From assembly GCA_033807695.1 (NCBI GenBank), contig CM066308.1:2480001-2544000 (forward strand): DNA of 64,000 nt. The letters run 5' to 3'. This stretch comes from Daedaleopsis sinensis (lineage: Eukaryota > Basidiomycota > Agaricomycetes > Polyporales > Polyporaceae). Both the position numbers and the translations under genes were made by a program. Below, piece by piece: positions 1 to 9,904 of this stretch (positions are counted from its first letter, which is position 1; the number at the start of each line of letters is the position of its first letter). The notes under the pieces were generated by a model. The model saw nothing but the letters and a program-made list of their open reading frames with translations, did no database searches and was not told the DNA's origin.

Positions 1-5
1 CGCTT

Positions 6-249
6 CTGGTATGTCGGAAATTCCCAGGGTACATCCGGATGAGGTCAGCATTCCCATCTTATCCCGAATACATCCGGATGGATTTCCAAACGCAAGCTTT
101 TATTTACCGCTTACCGAAGCTTACCTCATGATTTTCCTAGACTATAATAATTTATAATAATCCCTCTCTGGATGCGGTGGCTGACCGTCAGGATGATCCT
201 GATTATCCCGATGCATCCCGATGCTCATCGGCAATTTCCGACATACCAG
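6..249. mobile_element. MITE-like element with 17-bp terminal inverted repeats
   Basis: The 17 bases CTGGTATGTCGGAAATT at 6-22 recur as an exact reverse complement at 233-249, enclosing a 244-bp AT-rich segment with no convincing coding potential. Inside, a 12-base word (TACATCCGGATG) appears twice in direct orientation at about 30-41 and 69-80. Length, perfect terminal repeats and lack of a transposase fit a non-autonomous miniature inverted-repeat element. A target-site duplication cannot be judged because only five bases lie before the left end; TT flanks both ends, which is too little to call. Superfamily unknown. Confidence 0.6.
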
Positions 250-1067
250 TTGTTGTACACGTTACTTATCAGAACGCAGTGGACACACGCATAGGATTCA
301 CGAATAGAGAAAGCAATCCATCGACAGTACCGAGCGCACCAGCAGCAGCACGACCCAGAAAAATTCCACAGCAGGATAGCATGCACATGTACAGGTACAC
401 GGAAGCAGATTTAAGGGGACTTTATGATTTTGGAGGCCGGGAATATGCTAGGGAGGAACGTACAAATGGCATGTGTGTTGCATATGAGACAGCGACATTG
501 AATGCAGGACTATGATGGTACAGTATGCGTGAGTGAAGAGCTGCCACAGACGGGCCATATGAGGATGCTAGTCCGGATCCATAAATCACAACGGTATAAG
601 ATGCGAGGACACGCCCCGCGTGAAGCTTTGAAGTGCGGGGTGGGGTGGGGGGCTCGAGATACACTGGGGGTGCAACTAACGGTAGCGAAAAGTACGAAGG
701 GATGTATGTAGGAAGTAATGCAGCGAAAGCCTAGAGCTTAAAAGGTGAAGCGACAGCAGGGATGCGACATAGCATAGCGAGATAATCAAACAAATGCGGA
801 CCCAGGGCGAATTCTTTCTTCAGCATGCGTACGCCGTCGCCAGAACGTGCCATTGCTATCACGATGACCTGGTCGATGGCGACCAGCTCTCGCATCCTGG
901 AATGTGTGGAAGCAAGCACACGGCGAGCTCATGAGATGGCGAAGAGATGGAACCGTCCGCGGGTTGACAAACAAAAACCGCAGCGACAGAGATCATGGCA
1001 ATGCTGCCTCGTCCTCTACGCCGAGTGCTGCATTGCGGTTTATCCTCTTCAGCTCCGTGACAAGGCG
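250..1067. other. Intergenic stretch, no gene seen
   Basis: Only short overlapping frames with no recognisable domain or credible splice structure occur here. A short G-rich run lies near 636-660. This is the 3' flank of the MPS1-like kinase gene. Confidence 0.5.
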
Positions 1068-3584
1068 CTACGCAATCCCATCAGCAACGTCTCCAAGATG
1101 TTCCCAGCTAAGTGAACGTACCAGAGCATCAGCCTCGATGGCCTCGTCCGTCCAATCTTGCACGTCGGAGCGCTCGAGGCCGAGACGGAGGCCGTAGATG
1201 AGCAGCTGCTTCATGAAATGCGGGTTGATGATCGTCTCGTTCTCGCCGCACTGCAACTCGAGCGGTCTGGAGGAAGGCGTCGACGTCGGCGCACTCGGGC
1301 TAGCGTCGGCTAAGGGGACCCGTGGTTAAGGATGCGCGCACAAGGACGGGAACGAGGAGGATGACGGGAGACTCACGTTCCAGCCAGTTCTGCTGCAGCA
1401 GCTCAGGGATGGTCGCCCGCGCCTTCGGATTCCGCACGAGACAGGCCTTGAGCGTCTTGATAATGTTGGCCGGCACGCGCACCTTGAGGTGGTCGAGCTT
1501 CTGCGGGGGCGAGTCCGAGGGGGCCGCGTCTTTCCGCTTGCCCGCGACGGGGACCGCGAATTCGGGGAAGTCGATCACGTGGTCCTCATCCGCGATGGCC
1601 TTCATCTTCTGCAAAGGGTTGTTGTACGCAGCGAAGGGAGGCATGCCGTACACCATTTGGTAGAGAATGCAGCCGAGAGACCAGACGTCAGACGGGCGCC
1701 CGACCTTCAACCGGCGCATGCCCTCTTGCAGTTCGATTGCCTCGGGCGACATGTAGTTCACAGTGCCGACTTGGTGGTCGCGCTGGATGTTCGTGGTGTC
1801 GTTGGCAATCGCATTTGCAATACCGAAGTCGATGAGTTTCAGCTGGCCTTTCACGAGAACAAAGTTCGCAGGCTTCAGGTCCGAGTGGACAATCTTCTCC
1901 TCGTGAATGATGTGTACGGCTTCGAGCATCTGAACCGAGCCGTTAGCCCGAATATCAAACATAGGATAACACAGCGGGAACATACCTGTTTCCAATAGTA
2001 CGCGACCCATACCGGATCCATGATCTCCTTCTGCTTTTCTGATAGCAACCTCGCGAAGTCGATCTCTCCACACTCCATGACGAGAAACAATGTACCCTTC
2101 CCTCCAGTATTCTTGACCTCGCTATCATACAATCGGATGATCCGTTGGTTGCCTTCTAATCGTTTCAGCAGCGAAATCTCGTTCATGTACCCAGCCATCG
2201 TGTCTGAGTCGAGTTTTTCGAGATGGACCCGCTTCATGGCGTACATTTCGTGGCTCGCCGTCATCACTCGAAATACGCGGGAGGAGCCACCCCTCCCGAT
2301 CTGGTCAAGGCGTTGATATATCTTCTTGTTGATCTGCAATACACTTCATGTGAACGCTTAAGAAAAAAGTCGTATAAGTATAGAAACCCACGACGAACGA
2401 TTTGGCTGCCGCATTTGACATCGCAGGCATTAGTTGGTGTGCTTGAGGGGCAGTCTTCGCAGGCTGCAAGGCCGCTTTCGGGAGATCGCTGTCCAAGTCA
2501 CTCCTTCGAGTCCTATGCGTCTCGACCACTGTAGGGGAGCCATTGGTATCACGCATGGTGTCCGAGTCTTTGCGCTGATGCCTAAGGTGGGGTTGAGCGA
2601 CATGGGTAGGGGAAGGCGCAGGCACAAAGCCGTGTGCTAGCGCACGCGCTACCTGTCGTCAGAAAGCGTCGAAAATCGCGGTATGCACGGCTACACACCT
2701 CTGTCCTCCTCACGGCGATGTTCTTCAATTGCAATCTCGCGTTCTTGCCTCATCTTCTCTTCATGTGTGACTCGACGAGCTCCAAGTGACGTGCCCGGCC
2801 TTGAATGTCCTACTGGACGATCCGGTAGGGGTTCAATTGGGGGCGGAGCATCACTTAGACTGGCAGAGCGTCGGGGTCGAATGGGATGGTGGGTTGGCGC
2901 GACTGCAGCATAGGGGGGTGATGCTGCCTCAAAATCTTCACTGATTTCCGCTATCCTGTCAGCTCCGAGCTGCCGCCCAACAGACCTCGCAGGGCGGATC
3001 AGCCGCGCTGCGCGCAGGTTCTCCTTCTCTTCCGAGCCGACTGTCACACCTGTCTGGGTGTTCGGTTTCGGCTGAGCTTCGCCCGGATCGTCAAGGCGCA
3101 CGCGCCGTGGACCACCAGTCTTACGCCCTGTCCCCGCATTTGTCGCTGCGAGTGCCGCAAACCCGCGCAGGGCTCCTGCTGGCGTGATGGCAAGTGAACC
3201 TGACGCCGCGCGCTGGAAATGACGCGGGGGATTGTACAACGACTCTTGTGGTAGCGACTCCGAGCGAGCAAGTGTCGTAGGCCGAGTGTAACCAAGGGAA
3301 CCGAGAATGGGTGACGGAGCTTTGGGTGGGGAGTCGGAAGGGGTTGGAGGGGTGGAAGAAGACTTTGAAGAACCTTTAGAAACGCGCACGATCTCTCCAC
3401 GTGAATTGCGCTCGTAGTTGAAGGAGAGGTCGGAAAGGTCGCATGCAATGGACGAGTCGTCCGAGGTCGCCGGGGATATTTGTAGTTTGTTGGACCCATC
3501 GCGTGTCGGAGGGGGTGAATGGGAGGGTGTACCGGGAGAAGATGTACGCCCCTCGACGAGGGTGTAAGAGCTGCTGGTCATCAT
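1068..3584 (-). CDS. MPS1: Mps1/TTK-type dual-specificity spindle checkpoint kinase
   Basis: Mps1 kinases act at kinetochores in the spindle assembly checkpoint and in spindle pole duplication. The model has five exons and about 760 residues. The first ~370 residues are Ser/Pro-rich and look disordered. The kinase domain follows, with the glycine loop GRGGSS, the lysine in AMKR, the family-typical catalytic loop [11 protein letters not shown] (HSD instead of HRD), LIDFG, and an activation loop with [21 protein letters not shown], whose VGTVNYM...PEA signature marks Mps1 kinases. A C-terminal exon ends at 1068. The long first-exon frame reaches TTG at 3593; the first ATG is at 3584 in the context CCACCATGATG, so that start is used. 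An extra 5' exon cannot be excluded. Confidence 0.9.
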
Positions 3585-3616
3585 GGTGGGCAATCCAGTA
3601 GATGTACAAAGGGATC

Positions 3617-4084
3617 CTACGAGCCGAAAGTCAGACTACAGACGCCACTCCACGACTTTGCGACACGGGAGGGACGGTATTCGGAACAAGGCATATCGTC
3701 GAGGGTGGCCACGGTGGTCAGGCTGGTGGTGAAATCACGCACCTGCGTATAATAAGTTGAGGGCTTAGTTCTGTAGCTTCTAGTAGCAGTTGACGCGTCG
3801 TATGCCTGATGCAGAACGCGTGCTAGGATGAAAAAAGCGAACAATAGCGCGAAGTGAACCGAGGGAACTCACCGATGATGTTCACTTGAGGAATGGTCGC
3901 GATCACGGTTGTAGTTGATGTTACTTGGCCTGTAGGCAGCCTTGAGGGCAGCAATGTCGTCGTCGGGGCGCCGGGGGTCGCAGGGGGAAGGGGGAAGAAC
4001 GAGGCGGAGGTGGAGGGAAGCGGGAACTTTGTTCAACATCACAGACGCCCGGCTGTAGTTGAACTCATGGACGACACGAGGCAT
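3617..4084 (-). CDS. Possible small spliced ORF, unknown function
   Basis: A frame opens at ATG 4084 and runs to about 3872, where a good donor (GTGAGT) occurs. Downstream frames with plausible acceptors end in a stop at 3617, giving about 105 residues. No domain is recognised. The gap to the MPS1 start is only 33 bases, and a CACGTG site sits just upstream of the ATG, so this may instead be the MPS1 promoter or leader. Transcript data are needed to accept it. Confidence 0.2.
3793..3798. promoter_or_regulatory. ACGCGT (MluI cell-cycle box-like) upstream of MPS1
   Basis: An ACGCGT hexamer lies about 210 bases upstream of the chosen MPS1 start. In fungi this is the core site of the MBF G1/S regulator. 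It is a short palindrome in GC-rich DNA, so chance occurrence is possible. Confidence 0.25.
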
Positions 4085-4747
4085 AGTCGCGACCACGTGA
4101 CCGTCGCGACCTCGAGTCGAAGGACGTGTTTCAGTTTTGTACTGGCCATGGGCAGCTACCGGCCGAGGTTGAACGTTTGAAGTTTGAACGTGAGCGCGTG
4201 AACGTTCACTCGAGCTGCACACGCTCAAAGGTATGCATACTTGTACCTCAGTTTTTGCCGCAAGTCGAATCGACGAACTCCCAGATCAAGGCAGAGTAAC
4301 CCTGATGGGATACTTAGTAGGCAGGCCTGTAAACAGAAGCAAGGGTGAGGTCTACGCTGCTGTACTTGGCCTTCGGATGATTCCCAAGCGTAACATCATT
4401 GTAGCTCTGTATTTCCTCGGTCGAAGTGCTGCTTACGACGACGACCTCCTATGAATGAAAGCGGCTACAACTTATACGGTGACTGTATATCTTACTCAAG
4501 TTGCATAAATATTGTCATACTACCCAATCCCCCTTCTTTAAACTAGGTGAATACTGCAGTCGCTCGCAATGCCTAGGTCTACTGATAGTAAGAGGTATGG
4601 AAAACTCGTCTTCGTAGTAGTAGCTTTAAGCGGTAGCATTGATATAAGACATGCTGCCACGATCTCCTAGTGCAGCTTTAGTTCTAGCATGGTTGCGAGA
4701 CTGTGAGATACTAATACCATGTACAGAGATTTGACACCGCTCAAAGT
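4085..4747. promoter_or_regulatory. Intergenic region with a CACGTG site between two TCGCGA sites
   Basis: At 4086-4110 the octamer GTCGCGAC occurs twice, flanking a CACGTG box (4094-4099). The rest, up to the stop of the aldo/keto reductase gene at 4748, shows no gene. The paired palindromes suggest a regulatory site for the leftward transcription unit (MPS1 or the small ORF). Confidence 0.35.
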
Positions 4748-6344
4748 CTACTGCTTCGCCGGACGAAGGGCCTGCCGAGCAGGCCACTTGTCGAAGTGTC
4801 CAGTCATCGTGAACCCTATGTTGTATTCCACCCCAGTGCCCTGTCGCGCGAGTGCGATTCAGCCACATACGACCACATGTAATCCGACTGTGGTGAACAC
4901 TCACGATGAACTCGCACGGGAAGCCCAGCTCGAGCGGGGACGCCTCCTCGATCTTCTTGAGGTGCTCCGGAGTGAGCGCGATGTCGAGCGCCTGCAGGTT
5001 GCCCTGCAGGTGCTCGACCTTGCGACCGCCGACGATCGGGAAAACGTAGGGGACCTTCTGCATGACGTACGCGATCGCAACTGTGGACGGCGGGGACGTC
5101 AGCGCGACCAAGACCCAAGTAGCCTGCACGGCGGCGCACGTGTACGTACCCGCCTGGATGCTCGACGCGCCGACGTCGGCGGCGATCTCCTCGAGCGCCT
5201 TCGCGACCTTCTTCTCCTTCTCGTTCCGCTCCCATTTGGCGCCTAAGAGCTCGCGGCCTGGCAGTGGTAGACATACGTGTCAGCAAGCGATCACCTGAGC
5301 GTCGGGAGTCAGAACAGTGCAGCAGCAGCGGCACGTACCTTTCTCGCCCGTCCGGCGGCGCTCGTCCTCCTCGGCGTCGGTGCGGATCCTGCCCGCGGCG
5401 AGGACGTTCCACGGGCAGAGCGCCATGCCCTCCGCTTGGGCCATGAGGACGATGTCGCGCTCGAGGTCGCGCTGGACGACGCTCCACGCGCCCTGGTAGA
5501 TCACGAACGGCGTCTTGCCCATCGTGCGCGCGTACATGTTCGCCTTGGAGACCACCCAGGACGGGGCGTCCGAGATGCCCTATGGCGTACGTGTAGCAAG
5601 GGACCACTGGTGAGTGTTGGGTTAATGTGCGGCTGGGCGACAGCTGGCTTACGAGGTACAGGACCTTCCCGGAGACAACGAGGTTGTGCAGGCCGTTCAT
5701 GATCTCCTCGACGCCGCACGTCCAGTCCCACTGTCCCACGTAGACCCAGTCCCAGACACACCTCGGAGGTCAGCGCGGGTTGGCGGATGAGCAGGAGGGC
5801 GGCTCTGCTTACCCAGTGGAGGTAGAGGATGTCGATGTAGGACGTGCGGAGCTTCTTGAGCGAGTTCTCCAGCGAGACGTGCAGGGACTTCATGTTGTTC
5901 CCCAAATATTGCGTCTTCTGCAACACGCTCTGGTCCGTGAGCTTGTACGGGGACGAGTACTGCAGACCACAGAAAATATGGTCAGCGAACGCGAAACAGA
6001 GCACACTGCTGCAGTGGGCCTGAGCGCGCGCAGACCTTAGTCGCGACGACGATCTGGTCCCGGTTCCCGCGCTGCTCCATCCACTCGCCGATGAACTTCT
6101 CGGACGTCTCCTCCTGGTAGTTGCTCGCGGTGTCGATGAAGTTCCCGCCTGCGTCGTAGTACGCGTCGAGCAGCTTGAAGCTCGCCTCCTTGTCCATCGC
6201 GCCCATCCCGTACGGCCCCCACTTGTCCCCGATGCTCATGCCCCCGAGCACGATCGGGGAGACGTGCAGGCCGGCGAGCGAGCAGAGCTGGCGATGGCGG
6301 CCGAGCTTAGTCTTCGGTTGAGGAGGAACGAGTGGGAAAGACAT
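4748..6344 (-). CDS. Aldo/keto reductase, aryl-alcohol dehydrogenase (AAD) type
   Basis: AAD-type aldo/keto reductases are cytosolic NADPH-dependent enzymes that interconvert aromatic aldehydes and alcohols, and are often expanded in lignin-degrading fungi. The protein (about 380 residues, seven exons by my model) starts at ATG 6344. It shows the catalytic Asp and Tyr in NFIDTASNYQEE, the Lys in VVATK, and the His in DILYLHW. Later segments include a GKVLYL...GISDAPSW strand, a VIYQGAWSVV region, PWNVLAAGR, and the cofactor-binding region YVFPIVGGRKVEHLQGN. The C-terminus GHFDKWPARQALRPAKQ ends at TAG 4748-4750. All catalytic residues are present and no break is seen. The substrate cannot be told from sequence. 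Confidence 0.93.
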
Positions 6345-7245
6345 CGTGTTGATGGCTGGTAGAAGTGCGAGGTATTCAAAATCTGCGAATGAGAGGGAGG
6401 GGCTGTGAGTTGTATGGCCTGTCCCTACGAGCTCGAGGTCATTTTATGTTGGACATTGAGAAGTGGGAGTAAGAGGACATGACCGCTCCCGGAGGTTCAA
6501 GTGTAACGTCGAATGACAGGAGGCTGGTAATTACCGTGCGGAATATATGTTCTCTATTACCATCCGGGCCAGAGTGGCCCTTGTATTGCCTTTGACGGCC
6601 ATGTGCATCGATCACGAGTTAAGCTTGTTAAGTCCCAAAAGCCCCCGTCCAAGCCGCAGAAGCCATTGCCGGTAGTACGCGTCAGCGCTTCAGCAGGCCG
6701 AGATGTGCCACTGGCACTAACGGGCTGCCGGTCGCACACGTATACTGCGCGGCAGTAAGTAACTGTTGAAGCGATACGTGGTTTGCAATCTTTGCTTCGG
6801 TCTCGGCGATTCCTGAATCCTTCGACATTCGGAGGTGCCGATGAAACGCGTAACGCGTCCCACAATTGTGCCGGCTGGTTTGAATCTTGTGTTCCGGATT
6901 CGGATAGCAAAGGATAGCATCCTATGTATAGACAGTCTCTCAGTAGCTTGTATCGCCCGTACACGAAGGAAAACGAGTTTCGCGATGACAAACGCACCTG
7001 GTGCACGATCCCGTACTTTATGGACCCATGCAAGTGGGGTAATATCACGCTCCCAACGATGGCTTGCTATCGAAGATGATTTGTTGTTCATAGATGAACA
7101 AGGAGCTCAGAGTCGTCGCAACTATACTATACAACATATGTTCGAAACCATTAAACAGCATTCTGACAATACTAAGAGATAACTATGGCGAAAACATCAT
7201 GAGCTTCTAAATCAGCGGTGGAAGGAGGAAAGGTACGCCACCAAG
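6345..7245. other. Intergenic stretch, no gene seen
   Basis: This holds the upstream region of the aldo/keto reductase and the 3' flank of the leftward gene at 7246. Frames such as 6557-7048 (-) and 6835-7182 (+) have no recognisable content. Two ACGCGT hexamers occur close together near 6845-6855. Confidence 0.5.
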
Positions 7246-8391
7246 CTATGAATCGGACCGGTCACTCCTCCACACCTCCCTCCAAGCTCGACTGCCTCTC
7301 ACACAGACTTCCCCGACGACTTGCCACAGCTTGTGCAGCTCTGCCGGATTAGGAATAGACAGTCCAACGCCAGGGGGTTGCGGCATGCACACTGCCAGTC
7401 CCGCTCGTAGGGACCGGAGGGCGACAGTGGACTGGTCGGAGATGGACGCGAGCAGTAGCTTCGGCATCCCGTGTGGTTCCTCCTCAGAGAGCACGCTATC
7501 CGAGTCCGAGTCCCCGTATCTCCCCGCCCGGTCGTGGTCCAGCGCGGATGCATCATGCCCGGCGAGGAGTTGCGAGGTGGTATGGCCGGGAAATAGGACT
7601 GACTGGGCTTCGCCCGGATCAGCGTGCGTCAGTAAGCGGAGGGCAGGATCATCGAGGTCGATGGAGAGGAGAGACGAGAAGAAGGACAGCAGGGGCACAT
7701 GGATTCGTGGATTGGGGGAGGGCCGTCTGGTGGCAGACGATGCCCTGGTAGACGAGAGGCTGCTGATCGTCCGTATGCGCGAGTGCGTCCGGGTACGCCG
7801 ATGCGGACGCATTGCCCAATACTGCTGAGATGTGACGACGTCTGTGGCTGAGGGCGTCGACAGCCTGTGCGTCCGACGCGGTTGACGAGTGAAAGTGAGG
7901 TAGGAGAAGTCGATGCCTCCGGCGCTCACGCGCTCAACCTCGTCTTCTAGTACCCAGCTCGAGTCTGAGCCTGAGTCTATGCCCTGCTCAGGGTCCGTGC
8001 TCAGCTCCCACAGCTCAACGTCGATCTCCATCTCATCGTCGGGGAGCGACGAGGACACGTGGCGTTGCGGTACCACAACGTCACTTTCGGAGGGAGAAGC
8101 GGCGCCCGATGGCATATACGATGAGGTGCGCGAGCGGATGCCGAGTGAAGAGAATTCGGAGAAGTCATAGTCGGTTGGCGCAGACAGAAGAGATGAGCCA
8201 GGGCTGGCAGGGACGGGGGTCGGAGGGTCGGAAGACGGACTGGGAAAGATGTATATGGAGCGGTCGGGTGAGATATCGTCCTGCGAGGTCAAGGCATCTG
8301 GGTGGCGACTGCTCTCGACCACATCTTGGCTCCTGGTGGAAAGGTTCGTGGAGACGGTTGGCGGACGGGGTTGCACGTAGTATGCGGCCAT
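7246..8391 (-). CDS. Uncharacterised Ser-rich, largely disordered protein
   Basis: A single open exon of 381 residues runs from ATG 8391 to the stop at 7246; the frame extends three codons further to a TTG, which I do not use. The first ~240 residues are rich in Ser, Pro, Asp and Arg with no clear domain. The C-terminal third has a short ordered-looking part: a hydrophobic stretch near HVPLLSFFSSLLSIDLDDPALRLLTH and a second near LHKLWQVVGEVCVRGSRAWREVW. No catalytic motif is visible and I do not recognise the family. Length, Kozak-like start and uninterrupted frame support a real gene. Confidence 0.7.
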   Translation of the reverse strand: MAAYYVQPRPPTVSTNLSTRSQDVVESSRHPDALTSQDDISPDRSIYIFPSPSSDPPTPVPASPGSSLLSAPTDYDFSEFSSLGIRSRTSSYMPSGAASPSESDVVVPQRHVSSSLPDDEMEIDVELWELSTDPEQGIDSGSDSSWVLEDEVERVSAGGIDFSYLTFTRQPRRTHRLSTPSATDVVTSQQYWAMRPHRRTRTHSRIRTISSLSSTRASSATRRPSPNPRIHVPLLSFFSSLLSIDLDDPALRLLTHADPGEAQSVLFPGHTTSQLLAGHDASALDHDRAGRYGDSDSDSVLSEEEPHGMPKLLLASISDQSTVALRSLRAGLAVCMPQPPGVGLSIPNPAELHKLWQVVGEVCVRGSRAWREVWRSDRSDS

Positions 8392-9904
8392 TAGGAACAA
8401 GGGAGAGGATAGAGAGGCTCAGTCGGCCTGCCTCGGAGGATTAAAAGGTTCTTATCTTCGAGCAGGGCGAGTAGGAGAGCAAGTAGACGAGTCAAAGTGA
8501 TCAATGAAGATGCTGAGTTCTCTCGAGCAGCTGTGTCTATTCAATCGGGATACACACCTATGGCTATTGTGTCTCGTAGAGTCGTGCGCAGATGGCCATA
8601 AGTACTCGCTTCCAAACTTTGGGGCGGCCTCTTGCTGCTCGTGTCCGTTCGTGGGTGTAAGGCTGTTCAGCACGTTCGTGTGGACAAGGATTGAGATGCT
8701 GAAAGCTATGGGAGGAGATGTTGTCTCTGGGTGGAGACCGACCGAGGTGGTGGTCGAGAGCCACCTCGAGTTGAACAGGCGTCTACAACCTGCCGGCTTG
8801 CTTCAACTTACTTATGCTTGTTTCCCAGATTCATCGATACTACGCCCCCTGCGGTCAAGTATTTCACTCATTCCTAAGCCTCTTCTACGATGGAGAAAAC
8901 CGGCACCATTACTAACCCGTCTATCAATCTGCTACGATGTCGAGTATAAATGACGACTTATCGTGCTTGCCAGTCTCTACTGCGACTTGCCAGAGTGAAG
9001 AAAACGGTCGCTGAACTATCAACGATTGCGATGTCCGCCCTTGAAGTTCCTTTTTCAATTGTTCAGTGCCATGATAGTCATCTTGCGATTACCTTGGTTA
9101 CATAGCAGGTCCTGCATGCAACAATAAAGGTACGTGGAACAATATTCTGACAGCGTGAAACCGTCATGAACAAACTTCATCTTCCTGTGTTATAGGAGCT
9201 ACGTGTACTGGTGCACGCTCTGGTCCATGCTGGAACTTGGGCGTGTAGATCAAGCTACTCACGCTGCGGGCGCAACGTCACATCACCCAAACTAGACATC
9301 ACTGGGAAGTGTAGGAACTGTACCAGCACACCGCCCGGTCAGCTCGGCGCATCGAGACCTATTCAGCCTCGGTCGATTGCGAGAACGACCGCGTTCCGTG
9401 GACATACTGACAGTCGGCGAGTCACCATGAATTGTTTCTATGTCCGTTGGAAGATGCGGTTGAGCACACTTCGACTTTGAAGCTGCAGCGCTCGACGTGG
9501 TCCATCCGTCGCCCACGTCCCCGATGTGCCAGGATGACGCGCGCCCGCCTTCCCAGCATCACCCGCATTCACCGCAACGGTTCCCTCCACGGTGCGTGCA
9601 CACACTGAGCGTCGCTATGTAAACCGATTCCCTCTCTGTCTGTCCCCGCTTTTCCATCTCCATCGTCAACCCTCTCCCCGTATGCGTTTGCGCAGGTCTG
9701 ATTCATCCCTGACCTTGCGCGTGCTCTTTCATTAACGTCGCGTGTGCTGGTTCATTCTATCTGCGTTCTTTCGGACCGGCTCCTCCTAGCTCGAACTCTC
9801 TCCGCGACCAGGCTGCAGGCAGACTGCAAGGCACTCTTGCATCCTGCTCCCACCTTCGCCTGGTTTTTTGGTCTACGGATTAGGAGACCTACCGTCATTC
9901 AAGA
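8392..9904. other. Divergent intergenic region, no gene seen
   Basis: About 1.5 kb separates the leftward unknown gene from the rightward membrane-protein gene. A 149-codon frame at 8504-8953 (+) has no recognisable domain and lies in promoter space. From about 9620 to 9890 the + strand is CT-rich, as is usual just upstream of fungal transcription starts, so this is probably the core promoter and leader of the gene at 9905. Confidence 0.5.

Noticed and set aside
4816..5739. 307-codon minus ORF inside the aldo/keto reductase gene
   Set aside because: It is another frame of the same strand; only scattered pieces match the reductase and the rest is Arg/Gly noise read through introns.
8504..8953. 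149-codon + ORF between two divergent genes
   Set aside because: No recognisable domain and it lies in promoter space; kept as intergenic.
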